Notes: generated by a model not told the origin, from the sequence alone. 47,575 nucleotides of DNA from Pseudonocardiales bacterium (GCA_023252195.1 JAHEXI010000008.1:160980-208554); one strand, 5' to 3'. Shown: positions 8,639-17,415, counted from the stretch's first letter. Numbers and translations are program-made.

Positions 8639-8766
8639 CAAACCCTCCTCGCCGCCGACCCACCCCCTCCCGGCAGGCTTGCGCCGAATGGGGTAGTAGG
8701 TTCGCCGAACCCAGCCCGGTCTTCGGGGGCGGACGGGCATCCCGCGCGGCGCAAGTGGTGGAGCTG

Positions 8767-9741
8767 ATGACAGATCCAGTAGCACGGGTAGCAGCCAATG
8801 GGTCAGGGGCCGGCCCCACGCTGAGCCCGGAGCGCAGGCCATCGGGGGAGCGTTGCGCGCCTTCGCCGCCCCGCTTGAGGGTGCCCGGTCAGGTACCTGA
8901 GCTCACCCCGGACACCCCGATGCAGAAAGTCGTGCTGCCGGGACTGGTAGATCTGACCCTAGGCAACGTGGTGGTGCCGGGACGCTTTGACCCGAACCGG
9001 ATCGCCGGTTTCGTCACCCGACTGGAGGATGTCCCGGCGAGTCCGTCTGCCGAGCTTCTCCACCGGTATGGCTTGGACCAGGTCCCCGGCTGGCCGGTTA
9101 CCGACGACCTGCATGTGCTGCGTTTCTACGCGCACAGCCCGCAGCTCTACATCGCCCCCTTCGACTGCCGCGTTTACCAGGTGGATCTCATCGAGCTCCC
9201 GGCCGGCACCGAGATGTGGCGCATCGATTCCGCTGGTGACGAGCAGCGTGTGGGCGCCTACCTGCACCGGCAGGTCGGTTGGATCAGCACCGGGTCCGCG
9301 ATGTTGGGTCCGGCGGGGTGGAACCGCCCGCCGGTATCGGCCCGCCCCACCGTGCGGCGCGGCCTGGTCGCGGAGTATCACGGCGCCGACTTCGACGCCG
9401 ACTTCGGCCCCCGCCCCGGGGAGGTGACCCTGCACCCGCTAGCCGGCAGCCAGCCGCCCGCGGAGTTCCTCGACCAGGCCGGCGCCTACGCGCTCGCCGT
9501 GGCGATCGACGAGCTCGACTCGCTTGACGTCGTATGCTGGCGCGGCGGGTGGCACGGTCTGCCGGTCGAATTGGTGGACTCCTTGCCGGAGCAGGCCGTG
9601 ATCCACTACATCGGGGAGAACGGCCCGCGGGCAGCTGACTTCGGCCTCGCGGAAGTCGACTACCGGGTCTGGCGCGGCTGCGTCCCCCGCGCCGAGCTGA
9701 CCGACCTACAGGAACAGCGCACCGCGCTGCTCCCCTCCTAA
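8767..9741 (+). CDS. Hypothetical protein, unknown family
   Basis: About 324 residues, soluble, no signal peptide or membrane segment, rich in Asp, Pro and aromatic residues. The N-terminal 50 residues are low-complexity; from there on it looks like one or two globular beta-rich domains (for example ADFDADFGPRPGEVTLHPL and DVVCWRGGWHGLPVELV). I choose ATG 8767 because GGAG lies 4 nt before it; GTG codons at 8755 and 8758 are alternatives. The gene follows the MarR gene after a 128-nt gap and is closed by a strong hairpin. I do not recognise the family and give no function. Confidence 0.7.
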   Translation: MTDPVARVAANGSGAGPTLSPERRPSGERCAPSPPRLRVPGQVPELTPDTPMQKVVLPGLVDLTLGNVVVPGRFDPNRIAGFVTRLEDVPASPSAELLHRYGLDQVPGWPVTDDLHVLRFYAHSPQLYIAPFDCRVYQVDLIELPAGTEMWRIDSAGDEQRVGAYLHRQVGWISTGSAMLGPAGWNRPPVSARPTVRRGLVAEYHGADFDADFGPRPGEVTLHPLAGSQPPAEFLDQAGAYALAVAIDELDSLDVVCWRGGWHGLPVELVDSLPEQAVIHYIGENGPRAADFGLAEVDYRVWRGCVPRAELTDLQEQRTALLPS

Positions 9742-9784
9742 GCCCCTGGCTCGGGATGCGCGGGGTGCTCGGGACTCTGCGCCT

Positions 9785-9844
9785 CCCGAACTCCACAGCA
9801 GAGCTGTTCGGCGGCGCTTGGGCAGCTCTGCTGTGGAGTTCGGG
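9785..9844. terminator. Perfect 22-bp inverted repeat, probable terminator
   Basis: Arms at 9785-9806 (CCCGAACTCCACAGC...) and 9823-9844 are perfectly complementary over 22 bp with a 16-nt loop. It begins 43 nt after the preceding stop codon and ends 23 nt before the tRNA. There is no U-tract, which is common for actinomycete terminators. Confidence 0.65.
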
Positions 9845-9867
9845 AACGGGAGGGCTAGCGTGCACTC

Positions 9868-9952
9868 GGAAGCGTGGCAGAGCGGTCTAATGCACTCGCC
9901 TTGAAAGCGAGCGTACCGAAAGGTACCGGGGGTTCGAATCCCTCCGCTTCCG
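9868..9952 (+). tRNA. tRNA-Ser (anticodon TGA)
   Basis: Acceptor arms GGAAGCG (9868-9874) and CGCTTCC (9945-9951) pair fully, discriminator G at 9952. The anticodon stem CTCGC/GCGAG encloses loop CTTGAAA with anticodon TGA, reading UCA-type serine codons. A long variable arm (TACC GAAA GGTA) follows, as in all serine tRNAs, and the T-loop GGTTCGAATCC is canonical. CCA is not encoded. The insertion-sequence debris starts about 270 nt beyond its 3' end; I did not find a second copy of the tRNA end that would mark an attachment site. Confidence 0.96.
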
Positions 9953-10219
9953 CCCTCCTACCAGGAGAAACGTCAATTCGCGTCAGCGAAGTGAGCCTCG
10001 CTCTTGTTAGCCCTGCCCTCGGAGGACTTTCTGTACGGTTTCAAGCCGGGCCGACACGGGCCCGGACGCGCCGCCGCTACATCCGGCCATGCGCACGCTG
10101 CCGCTCCGCTCTGCGAGCGCGCTGGGCGGCTGGCGCGCGACACGGTGGCCCAGGCGTGAACATGCAGTGGTTGCGTCCGGGCGAGAGAGGCGCACATTGT
10201 GCGGAGCCGCCCCCCAACG
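9953..10219. other. Gene-free stretch between tRNA-Ser and transposase debris
   Basis: No frame here has start support or family resemblance, on either strand. The sequence is GC-rich and probably interstitial or decayed DNA. Confidence 0.4.
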
Positions 10220-10522
10220 TCAAACCCCCGGCTGGTTGGGATAGGTCCATTTTCTGGTGATCAGGCGACGGTGCCAGGCCAGCAACGTCGTCGGGGTGAC
10301 GATCCGATGGCGACGTAGATGGCGGGGGAGCAGGCGGGTCAGGGCGGACAGGATCGCCCGCTCCGGCCAGCCGGGCCGCGGTCGGTTGATCTGACGGCGC
10401 AGCACCGTGACTCCATGGCGCAGGACCAGAATCTCCACGTCCTTGACGGCGCCACTGCGAGCAAGCAACCGCAGCCAGCCAAACACCGTGACACCGATCA
10501 AATACAGCAGTCGGAACAGCAC
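10220..10522 (-). pseudogene. Truncated IS transposase, N-terminal piece A (integrase-core type)
   Basis: The 100-residue frame contains the conserved N-terminal part of a DDE integrase-core transposase found widely in actinomycetes: [44 protein letters not shown] and [14 protein letters not shown]. The DDE catalytic domain that should follow is missing after position 10220, so it cannot be active. The order and wording of the motifs match piece B at 10768-11043. Confidence 0.8.
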
Positions 10523-10525
10523 GGC

Positions 10526-10550
10526 CTGTGATCATCCTATGATCACAGGC
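10526..10550. repeat. Perfect 11-bp palindrome next to transposase piece A
   Basis: Arms CCTGTGATCAT and ATGATCACAGG around CCT, located 4 nt before the start of transposase piece A. It could be an operator, a small terminator, or a relic of an insertion-sequence end. Confidence 0.5.
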
Positions 10551-10572
10551 AGCCTCTGAACCCCACGTCAAC

Positions 10573-10665
10573 CTATGAGTGACGCATTTTGGCACCGTAC
10601 ACGGTCAGACCAAGCAGCCAACACACCAGCCGATACAAGATCTGCAGCATCCGGCGACCATCCAT
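10573..10665 (-). pseudogene. Third transposase N-terminal scrap
   Basis: A 30-codon frame reads MLQILYRLVCWLLGLTVYG and then stops. The Leu-rich LYRLVCWLLGL start is the usual N-terminus of the same integrase-core transposase group as pieces A and B, but here only this start survives before unrelated codons and a TAG. Too short to be a gene. Confidence 0.55.
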
Positions 10666-10767
10666 GACCGACCGGAACACAAAGACCGCAGCCCAGACGC
10701 TACATCGAGTATTCGAGCCCCACAGGGTGCGCCGGCCGCCGCTTCGCTGGCCTCGGGGCTGGGCCCA

Positions 10768-11052
<285 letters not shown>

Positions 11053-11140
11053 TCATGCTCCACGACCACTGGCCAGAGATGCCGCAGGTCACCGCCGTGG
11101 ATGACCAGTTCGGCACCCACAGGCTCGGCGCGCGCCTTCA

Positions 11141-11386
11141 GAAGAAATCAGCCGCCGCACCGACATCGTCGGCATCTTCCCCGGCTGCCTTTACTTTATC
11201 CGCCTGGTCGGCGCCGTGCTCGCCAAACAACACGACGACTGGACCGAAGGCCGGCGCTACGTGAGCCCCGAACTGCTCGCCAAATCCAGAATCCGCATCG
11301 TCACCACCGAACTCGGCACACCACCCACCAAGCCCGCCATGACAACCGGCCTGCGCACCACTTTAAGTAATCACCGGATCACGTAG
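11141..11386 (+). pseudogene. IS256-family transposase, C-terminal remnant
   Basis: An 81-codon frame without a start reads EEISRRTDIVGIFP, then IRLVGAVLAKQHDDWTEGRRY and ELLAKSRIRIV before TAG at 11384. This is the C-terminal end of Mutator-type (IS256) transposases, in which RRTDVVGIFPN and EQHDEW.EGRRY are conserved. The catalytic DDE part is missing. The last 20 residues differ from the family, so the end is frayed too. It is read opposite to the other transposase pieces. Confidence 0.75.
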
Positions 11387-11552
11387 GGTTATCCCATACA
11401 CCACTTCACCGGACATGACCCCGATTCTCTCCGCGCCCCGTTTCCGACTCGCCGGTTTCGCCAGCAACGCACGAGGTGTTTAGTTGGCTGGCCGGCGTAT
11501 GCCTCGAACCGAGGCCGCACCATGGACGAGAATAAGACGAGGGGTGGGCGAA

Positions 11553-12659
11553 ATGCCCGGAAAACACCGTAGAGAGCCACGTGCGTGGCACTGGCCAATC
11601 CTGCATCGCCGTGGGGGGCTCGTGGCCGTCATCGCCGCTAGCTGCCTGCTGCTCGCCGGGCTCGGAGTCGGCCTCGACTGGGGGTTAACCGGCCCCGAAC
11701 AGCCACCCGCGGCCGTGCCTGTGCTCGCCACACCCCACCAGGCCGCCCTCGGTGTTGAGCACACCGCCTCCTGGTCCCTACCCGGATCACCAACCTTCAT
11801 CTCCCTATCCCCAGACGGGCGTACCGCTTACGTCACACGCGAAAACCCCTCCCAGGTCGTGGTCCTGGACACCACCACCGGCCACCAGATCGGCACCGTT
11901 CCCATTCCAGCAGGACCTGCCCAGTTCGTGTCCGCCAGCCACGACGGCAAACGCATCTATGTCAGCGTGTTCGAGGACACCCCAGAGTCCCCCGTTCACG
12001 AAATCGACGTGATTGACACCCACACCCTCACACAGACCGCCGCCATCGCCCAAACAGCCAGGCCCTTCCGGGTCGCCGTGTCCCCCGACGACAAGCGTCT
12101 ACTGGTACCCAACCACGACATCGCCCAGGTCTCCGTCGTCGACGCCGCAACCAATCAGATCACCGGCGTCATCGACACCCCACCGAACCCGCACTGGGTC
12201 AGTTTCAGCCGAGACGGGAAACTCGCGTTCGCCGCCAACCACATGTCCAACATCGTCTCTGTGATCAGCATGGCCACCCAGCGGGTCCTTGCGATCCTCC
12301 CGGTCGGCATCTCACCGCATTCCATCGCAGCCAACCCCCGCTACCCGATCATGGCCAACACCGACTACAACGGTGACGACGTCACCATGTGCAACAGCGA
12401 CACCCTCCGGGTCGTCGCCACCATCCCGGTCGGCCACAACCCGCAGGACATCGTCTGGTCGCCAGACGGCCGATTCATGTTCGTCGTCAACAACGGGTCT
12501 AACAACGTGTCCGTGATCGACGCCTGGTCGGCGAAAGTCATTGACACCATCCCAGTCGGTTCGGGCCCCACCAGCATCGCCGTAGGCCCCGACGACCGCG
12601 CCTACGTCACCAACCAGAACAGCAACAACCTGTCAGTCCTCCAGTTCGCAACCACCTAG
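11553..12659 (+). CDS. Membrane-anchored YVTN/YncE-like beta-propeller protein
   Basis: About 368 residues: basic N-terminus, one membrane segment (LVAVIAASCLLLAGLGVGL, about residues 27-45), then seven or so 40-residue propeller blades with the recurring pattern SPDGR.AYVTR...V.VLDT.T......IPVG, for example VSPDDKRLLVPN, FSRDGKLAFAAN and WSPDGRFMFVVN. It should be displayed outside the membrane; such propellers bind ligands or proteins and many have no known enzyme activity. I prefer ATG 11553, with GAGGGG upstream; TTG 11484 and ATG 11499 are also in frame. Codon use is somewhat less GC-extreme than in the mce genes, fitting its position among mobile debris. Confidence 0.82.
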   Translation: MPGKHRREPRAWHWPILHRRGGLVAVIAASCLLLAGLGVGLDWGLTGPEQPPAAVPVLATPHQAALGVEHTASWSLPGSPTFISLSPDGRTAYVTRENPSQVVVLDTTTGHQIGTVPIPAGPAQFVSASHDGKRIYVSVFEDTPESPVHEIDVIDTHTLTQTAAIAQTARPFRVAVSPDDKRLLVPNHDIAQVSVVDAATNQITGVIDTPPNPHWVSFSRDGKLAFAANHMSNIVSVISMATQRVLAILPVGISPHSIAANPRYPIMANTDYNGDDVTMCNSDTLRVVATIPVGHNPQDIVWSPDGRFMFVVNNGSNNVSVIDAWSAKVIDTIPVGSGPTSIAVGPDDRAYVTNQNSNNLSVLQFATT

Positions 12660-12669
12660 GGCGGCCCGG

Positions 12670-13253
12670 ATGGACTCACCTGATCTTCTCATCACCGGCA
12701 GCAACCTGTTCCAGAAGCTCGACGTCGCCGTTGAAGAGCGTACCGGTTCGCGGCATCTGGACATCGTCGTCAACAACGCGGCGGTCACCGCCCCGGGCGG
12801 GCTCGCCGACGTGACTGCGGGCGGATTCGACGATCTGTTCGCGCTGGACGTCCGCGCACGCTGTTGATCACGCAGGCTGCGGTGGCGCGGATGGGCGACG
12901 ACGGGCGAGTTGTCGCGGTCACCGCGCTGCCGACCCGGGTCGCGGCACCGAACTAGCTGCTCTATGCCATGGCCAAGAGTGCCCTCGAGACGATGACGCG
13001 CACCCTGGCCAAGGAGCTTGGCCCGCGTGGCATCACGGTTAACGCGGTCATGCCGGGCATCGTCGACACCGAGATGAACGCGAGCTGGTTGCGCTCCGAC
13101 GAGACGCTGCGTCGGGCAGCCGCCGCGACGTCCGTGCTCGGATGCCTCATCGAGGCCCGCGACGCGGCCGACGTGGTCGCTTTTCTCGGGTCCGACAGTG
13201 CACGCACCGTGACGAGTCAGGTGCTCGACGCGAGCGGAGGCTCGACGCTCTGA
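12670..13253 (+). pseudogene. Broken short-chain dehydrogenase (SDR)
   Basis: The sequence encodes SDR pieces in two frames. Frame one (12670-12867) has LDIVVNNAAVTAPGGLAD, the NNAG motif region. Around 12855 the homology shifts frame to LLITQAAVARMGDDGRVVAV, then meets TAG at 12954 exactly before LLYAMAKSALETMTRTLAKELGPRGITVNAV (the YxxxK catalytic helix and the NAV motif), and ends QVLDASGGSTL at 13253. The N-terminal TGxxxGIG cofactor loop is missing. So there are three lesions: 5' truncation, a frameshift and a nonsense codon. It starts 10 nt after the propeller gene. Confidence 0.85.
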
Positions 13254-13289
13254 TCCGCAGCCCGAACGAGCGGGACGGATGAGCCCACA

Positions 13290-13412
13290 GTTCTGTTCGG
13301 TGTCGTCGGGGGCGAGCAGGTTGACGTATCCGCCGGGCAGGGCTTCTGGGCCCAGCGCGGTGTGCACGCGGTCGGCCCAGTCACGGGTGCGAACGCCGGT
13401 CCTCTGCGACAC
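13290..13412 (-). pseudogene. C-terminal scrap of a BBE-type FAD-linked oxidase
   Basis: A minus-strand frame reads DWADRVHTALGPEALPGGY followed by VNLLAPDDTEQN, which resembles the C-terminal berberine-bridge segment of FAD-linked oxidases (W...V...L.P.A.GGYVNFL..D). No FAD-binding domain is nearby. The rest of 13254-13511 shows no gene. Confidence 0.5.
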
Positions 13413-13511
13413 TGTAAGTATCCAGTCAGCCGCTGCGCCGGGAAGAGGAAGCTACGTGCCAGCGGCGAGAAACACGCGGCGTAGCTGTCACAGATTGGGC
13501 TGAGACGGGCC

Positions 13512-14042
13512 TCAGAAGTGGATCGCGTCCAGTGCTTGCTGCCAGGGGTAGTCGTCGAGCACTCGTCCGCCGGTGCAGGGCGGGTGGGGCTCGAACTCGC
13601 CTGGGCCAAACAGGACGCGTACGCCCGCTTGGCGGAGTTGGCCGATGCTGCGAGCGAACACGGAGTTGGCGGCGAGTCCTTGGTTGACGAAGGGCACCAC
13701 GACGATCCGGGCGCCCAGCCCGGTCAGCTCGGCGAGCTGAGTGAGGACGTAGTTGTCGGCAATTCCGGCGGCCCACTTGTTGATCGTGTTGTAGGTCGCG
13801 GGGGCCACCAGGATCGCGTCCGCCCGGGGCAACGCTTCACCGTCGGACGTGCGGTAGATGCTCCGTACCGGGTGGCCGGTCAACGTCGCCAGTTCGGCCA
13901 CGTCGAGATAGTGTTCGACGGCGGCTGGCGTCGCCAGGCAGTACACCGACCAGCCCTGGCTCTGAGCGAGCTCGACCATGATGTCGATACGGCTGGCCGG
14001 GCCAGCGGCGCAGACGACGAGGTACAGCACGCCCTGGCTCAC
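13512..14042 (-). CDS. Flavoprotein of the HFCD family (phosphopantothenoylcysteine decarboxylase-like)
   Basis: 176-residue member of the homo-oligomeric flavin-containing Cys decarboxylase family, which binds FMN and oxidatively decarboxylates C-terminal or pantothenoyl cysteines. Visible features: N-terminal strand VLYLVVCAAGP, DAILVAPATYNTINKWAAGIADNYVL (the conserved PANxNT..K.A.GIADN motif), and a VVVPFVN strand. The substrate recognition loop of true CoaC cannot be confirmed, so a stand-alone role is likely. The GTG start at 14042 overlaps the stop of the XRE-TPR regulator (GTGA), giving translational coupling and implying a shared function. Confidence 0.85.
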   Translation of the reverse strand: MSQGVLYLVVCAAGPASRIDIMVELAQSQGWSVYCLATPAAVEHYLDVAELATLTGHPVRSIYRTSDGEALPRADAILVAPATYNTINKWAAGIADNYVLTQLAELTGLGARIVVVPFVNQGLAANSVFARSIGQLRQAGVRVLFGPGEFEPHPPCTGGRVLDDYPWQQALDAIHF

Positions 14043-15262
14043 GCCGCGACACCTGCTCGCGCCGCCATCTGCCGCAGAGTGCGGCTAGATTCCCCGCTCG
14101 TGGTGTCGAGAAGTGACCGCAGCAGGCCGTGGGCGAGGGGACGGCAGCGGACCTCCTCCGGGGCCACGTGCTCCGCTTGCGCCAAGGATCGCGTCGCGTC
14201 GTCATAGTGGCCGACGTGCGTGTGTGCCTGGGCGAGGTCAAGAAGGTAACTCGCCTTACGTTCCGGCGTCAAAGTGCCGATGAGCGTCGGGGCGATACGG
14301 TGGGAGTACTCGAGAGCCCTGCCGCCTTCGTGGAGCCGGACCAGGGCAGCGACCCGGTGCACCGCGACGTTGGCCCGGCCGAAAACCGTCCGGTGCGTGT
14401 CATGGTCAGGCCCCATGCGGTCAGCCGCTTCGGAGGCTTCCTCGTGCATCTCCAGGGCCAGCGCCGCATCGTCCTGTGCCGCCGCTGTGATCGATGCAGC
14501 GAGAAACAGCATCCCGAACAGTGACAACAACTCGTGTTCCCGATCGGCCAGCTCAGGACGTATACGGTCGGCCATACCGATTAGCGCCGTGACAGCAGCA
14601 GTCCGCTGGCCGCTGCGGCTCATAGCCCGCGCAACGCTGCGAGTCGAACGGGCGAGCGCCACCGTGTCGTCGATCGCGAGCGCTGTCTGCATCGCCCGAT
14701 CAGCCGCAAGCCATGCAATATCGTTCGCGTCGAACTTCATCAGCATTGACGAAGCTAGACGGTAGGTGATGACCAGCATCCGGTGCGCAGTTAACTGGTC
14801 TGCTGCCGATGCAGTCACCGCGAATAACTGAGTATCTGTAAGTAGCCTCGGCAGATGACGCGCGACGACCGTGAAATGCGATGATGACAAGGCGTGCTCA
14901 ACGTATGTCAACTGACCGGCGATTGCTTGACGAAAAAGTGCTTCCCGGCCGCTGTTATTCGGGATGTCGAAGACCGCATAGCGCCCAAGTGCGGCTTTTA
15001 TGGCCTGTACTTCTATGGTGTCGACGCAGTCAGCGGCACGCTGTGCGGCTGAGCTGTCGGTCAACACACTGACGTCGATATCGAGTGCTGCGGCCACCCG
15101 GTCCAACATCGGCAAACGCAACAGCGAGCGCTCGCCCTTCTCAACCTTGTCTAGCCATGACGTGGAACGGCCCACCATATCGGCGAACCGCTGACGGCCC
15201 AGATTGCGCCGAAGGCGCCAGTACCGGACGCGCCGGCCGATGGCACGTGCCTGGTCGTCCAT
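14039..15262 (-). CDS. XRE-type regulator with TPR-like C-terminal domain
   Basis: 407 residues. The N-terminal helix-turn-helix is at about 7-62 (IGRRVRYWRLRRNLGRQRF..MVGRSTSWLDKVEKGER), followed by a long all-helical region of TPR-like repeats (about 110-395) rich in Ala, Leu and Arg. Such proteins are common in streptomycetes and Pseudonocardiaceae, where the helical part probably senses a ligand or partner. The ATG at 15262 has GGGAGG immediately before it and is placed just ahead of the DNA-binding domain; the open frame continues 50 codons upstream without support. It is coupled to the flavoprotein gene and divergent from the three small genes that begin at 15481. Confidence 0.85.
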   Translation of the reverse strand: MDDQARAIGRRVRYWRLRRNLGRQRFADMVGRSTSWLDKVEKGERSLLRLPMLDRVAAALDIDVSVLTDSSAAQRAADCVDTIEVQAIKAALGRYAVFDIPNNSGREALFRQAIAGQLTYVEHALSSSHFTVVARHLPRLLTDTQLFAVTASAADQLTAHRMLVITYRLASSMLMKFDANDIAWLAADRAMQTALAIDDTVALARSTRSVARAMSRSGQRTAAVTALIGMADRIRPELADREHELLSLFGMLFLAASITAAAQDDAALALEMHEEASEAADRMGPDHDTHRTVFGRANVAVHRVAALVRLHEGGRALEYSHRIAPTLIGTLTPERKASYLLDLAQAHTHVGHYDDATRSLAQAEHVAPEEVRCRPLAHGLLRSLLDTTSGESSRTLRQMAARAGVAA

Positions 15263-15480
15263 GCCCTCCCACCCCCATCGCTCAGGAGCATCTCGGGCCA
15301 GCCTAGCTATCGCCATGTCACACACATTTCGTACAACATGCATCCGCCTGTGGCCCGTAGCGTTTCGGCCCAGCACTCGGAGCTGGGAGGAGCTCACCAG
15401 GCAATCGGGCATCCTCGACGGCCGTACCAGCGGCAGGCCCCTGCTCCGGGCTCACAGCTCACGTAGGGGGGACAACAGCG

Positions 15481-15774
15481 GTGGAGGCTCCCGATCCTCA
15501 GGTCGAGATCGAGGCCACCTGCGAGATGCACCACGGCTCCGGTCGTCTGGTCATCAGGCGTGAGGGGGACCGGATCGTGCTTGACGCCCGCGCTGATCTG
15601 ATGGATCGGCTTGACGAGCTCGCCGAGCACTCCGGCGGGGTGTACCGCGCGCAGTGCGGCCACGTGTTGCTGGCGGTGACGCCGCTGCGCGTGGTGCCGG
15701 CCGGGTGGGTGTGCGATGGGTGTAGGGCCGGGTACTCGGATCCTGGATCACTTGTGGCGGGCGTTGCCGGGTGA
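15481..15774 (+). CDS. Small Cys-rich protein, unknown function
   Basis: 97 residues, starting with GTG at 15481 in the 218-nt region divergent from the XRE-TPR gene. Cys/His pairs are spread in a pattern that could bind zinc: CEMHH near residue 14, AQCGH near 57, and CDGC near 79. The C-terminal 15 residues overlap the next gene in another frame. I do not recognise the family. The arrangement suggests control by the adjacent XRE-TPR regulator. Confidence 0.6.
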   Translation: MEAPDPQVEIEATCEMHHGSGRLVIRREGDRIVLDARADLMDRLDELAEHSGGVYRAQCGHVLLAVTPLRVVPAGWVCDGCRAGYSDPGSLVAGVAG

Positions 15775-16183
15775 GCCGTTGTGCGGTGGCGATTGCCTTC
15801 TGGTGGCCGAGCACGGACCCGACGTCGAGGACGCTGGGACGCGACGGCGTCACCTGGCGGTCAGCGTGAGCGATCCGATGCGACCGCCGATCGACGCGGC
15901 GACGGGTGAGCTGCAGCAGCCACCCCTAGACGATCCGATGGCGGACCTGGACCCGTGGACCGCGGGATATATCCGAATGCGGCAGTTCCTGGAAAGCGGT
16001 CACCCCTCCAGGGCGGAAGTTGAGGACCTAGCCGAGGCGATCAGGACAACGTTGCCGTTCCCCGCCCCACCACCGGACATTGCATTGATCATCCAAGCGG
16101 ACCTGTCGCTGGTGGGAATGGATGCACCGGACACACCGCTGAGCGGCAGGTTGTGGACACCGCCGCCAATAGAAGAGGAGTAG
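15716..16183 (+). CDS. Hypothetical protein, acidic
   Basis: 155 residues if started at ATG 15716, which overlaps the previous gene by 59 nt; GTG 15866 (MSDPMRPPI...) is a plausible shorter start giving 105 residues and no overlap. The C-terminal half is acidic and Pro-rich with a helical stretch (RAEVEDLAEAIRTTLPFP) and ends EEE. It stops 3 nt before the next gene's ATG, so it is part of the same transcript. No family recognised. Confidence 0.6.
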   Translation: MGVGPGTRILDHLWRALPGEPLCGGDCLLVAEHGPDVEDAGTRRRHLAVSVSDPMRPPIDAATGELQQPPLDDPMADLDPWTAGYIRMRQFLESGHPSRAEVEDLAEAIRTTLPFPAPPPDIALIIQADLSLVGMDAPDTPLSGRLWTPPPIEEE

Positions 16184-16186
16184 AAA

Positions 16187-16837
16187 ATGTCAACAGCGCA
16201 AGCTGTACGGCCCAATGGTCACCTTGTTCCCGAGGAGACCTGGGTGTATCTGGTTAACCAGATTGTGTCGGACAACCCTGCCATGACACGGGAGGTTGCC
16301 GAGCGCATCCTGGGCCAGGCGCTGGGATTCATGCAGGTGTGTGCCCTGCGACGGAACGGGCGACTGATTTCCGCTACCCCGCCCGACGAGATCGAGGCGC
16401 TGAGCCCGTCGGGAATAGTGGACAAGGGATGGCACGCCATCATTGTGACGGACACCAACGCCTGCATGGCCATCCACGCGCGGCTGGGCGTGTCCTACCT
16501 GCACCACAAGTCCTACAACGCCGAACAGAAGGCGGTGCGGAAGACCGGTGGTGTGATCCCGGGGCTACCCAGTGGCGCGGGTGATCTCGCCTTGACCACG
16601 GACCTGATGCACCGTAACGGCATCACCGTCGATGAGGCGCTGTGGCGAGACGAACTGCCACAAGATCTCGCCGACATGGTGGCCGCCTGGCACGGCAACC
16701 AGCCGGATTGCTACGAGTGCCCCGGAACTGTCTTCCCTGCTGAGGACACCCGGGTAGCAGCCGCCGGTTGGAGCAGCCCCCGGTTCGAGTTCCCGCCGGC
16801 CGACCGGACCCCCATCGATCAAGCACTCGGGAGGTGA
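16187..16837 (+). CDS. Hypothetical protein with a DxxWH segment
   Basis: 216 residues, ATG at 16187 with AGAGGAG 7 nt upstream, 3 nt after the preceding stop. It has a helical N-terminus (ETWVYLVNQIVSDNPAMTREVAERILGQALGFMQVC) and the motif VDKGWHAIIVTDTNACM...RLGVSYLHHKSY at about 78-110. The D..WH....T......G...HH spacing is reminiscent of glycine-rich-domain-like (PF07173) proteins, in which D, WH and the later HH are conserved; I cannot confirm this. It ends with a Cys pair (CYEC) and a Pro-rich tail. Third gene of the set divergent from the XRE-TPR regulator. Confidence 0.65.
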   Translation: MSTAQAVRPNGHLVPEETWVYLVNQIVSDNPAMTREVAERILGQALGFMQVCALRRNGRLISATPPDEIEALSPSGIVDKGWHAIIVTDTNACMAIHARLGVSYLHHKSYNAEQKAVRKTGGVIPGLPSGAGDLALTTDLMHRNGITVDEALWRDELPQDLADMVAAWHGNQPDCYECPGTVFPAEDTRVAAAGWSSPRFEFPPADRTPIDQALGR

Positions 16838-17271
16838 ACGCGGTGGAGAAGTGGTAGATGCGACTCGCTGGGCAGCGAGGACAGCGCCCGGCTGCTAGAG
16901 AAGATCTTCGAGCCCGCCCTCGATGGTCATGCGCTGATCAGCCAGTCCCGCGGCGACACGGCGAACCGGCATGGTGGCTGCGTTTTACCCAGGTGACCAA
17001 CAAGACCTGGTGCCAGGCGCTACCAAATGCACCTCGCCACCCAAATCCCCGCCCTACGCATCGCCCAGCGCGAGTTTCACTCGATCCGACGACGGTACTT
17101 CGCCCGCCGGCGAGGGAACTGCTCTCGCGCTGTCGACCGGCCGCCCCCGGCGCCGACAGCCCAGCGACATGATGACAGTAGAACGCCGCCCAGGTGGGGG
17201 ACCATGGGCGGCGGGGAAACGGCTTGACTGGCCAAGGCGAGCCTAACACCGGGACTGGGTCAGTCAATGGG
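16838..17271. other. Gene-free, probably decayed stretch
   Basis: Short frames here have neither Shine-Dalgarno sites nor family resemblance. One plus-strand frame near 16859-16990 reads CDSLGSEDSARLLEKIFEP and may be the relic of a coding region, but it breaks at once. Confidence 0.4.
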
Positions 17272-17415
17272 TCATCGACGGGCGGTGAATGCGAAGCGGA
17301 TCCGTTGCTGGGTAGGTGCACCGTGAGCCAGAAGATTAAGCTCGGTGAGGATCTGCTCGCGCTCGGGCTCGTTGAACACTTCGTGGTAAAGGCCCGCGAA
17401 ACCTACTCGGAGCCT
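17272..17415 (-). pseudogene. C-terminal remnant of an alpha/beta hydrolase (monoacylglycerol lipase type)
   Basis: The last 47 codons of a minus-strand frame read GLYHEVFNEPEREQILTEL and end ARR-stop. G.YHE.FNEPER is the conserved segment carrying the catalytic histidine of monoacylglycerol lipase/lysophospholipase proteins. The nucleophile-elbow part (GHSMGG) and the acid residue are absent upstream, where the frame turns into sequence antisense to the mce operon leader. A gene end left behind when the mce operon side was joined here. Confidence 0.7.

Noticed and set aside
7199-8842. 547-codon minus-strand frame
   Set aside because: Covers the monooxygenase and MarR genes in antisense and has the His/Gln/Arg-rich composition of a GC-rich shadow.
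9953-10219. Attachment-site duplication of the tRNA 3' end
   Set aside because: I looked for a second copy of the T-loop and acceptor end downstream and found none.
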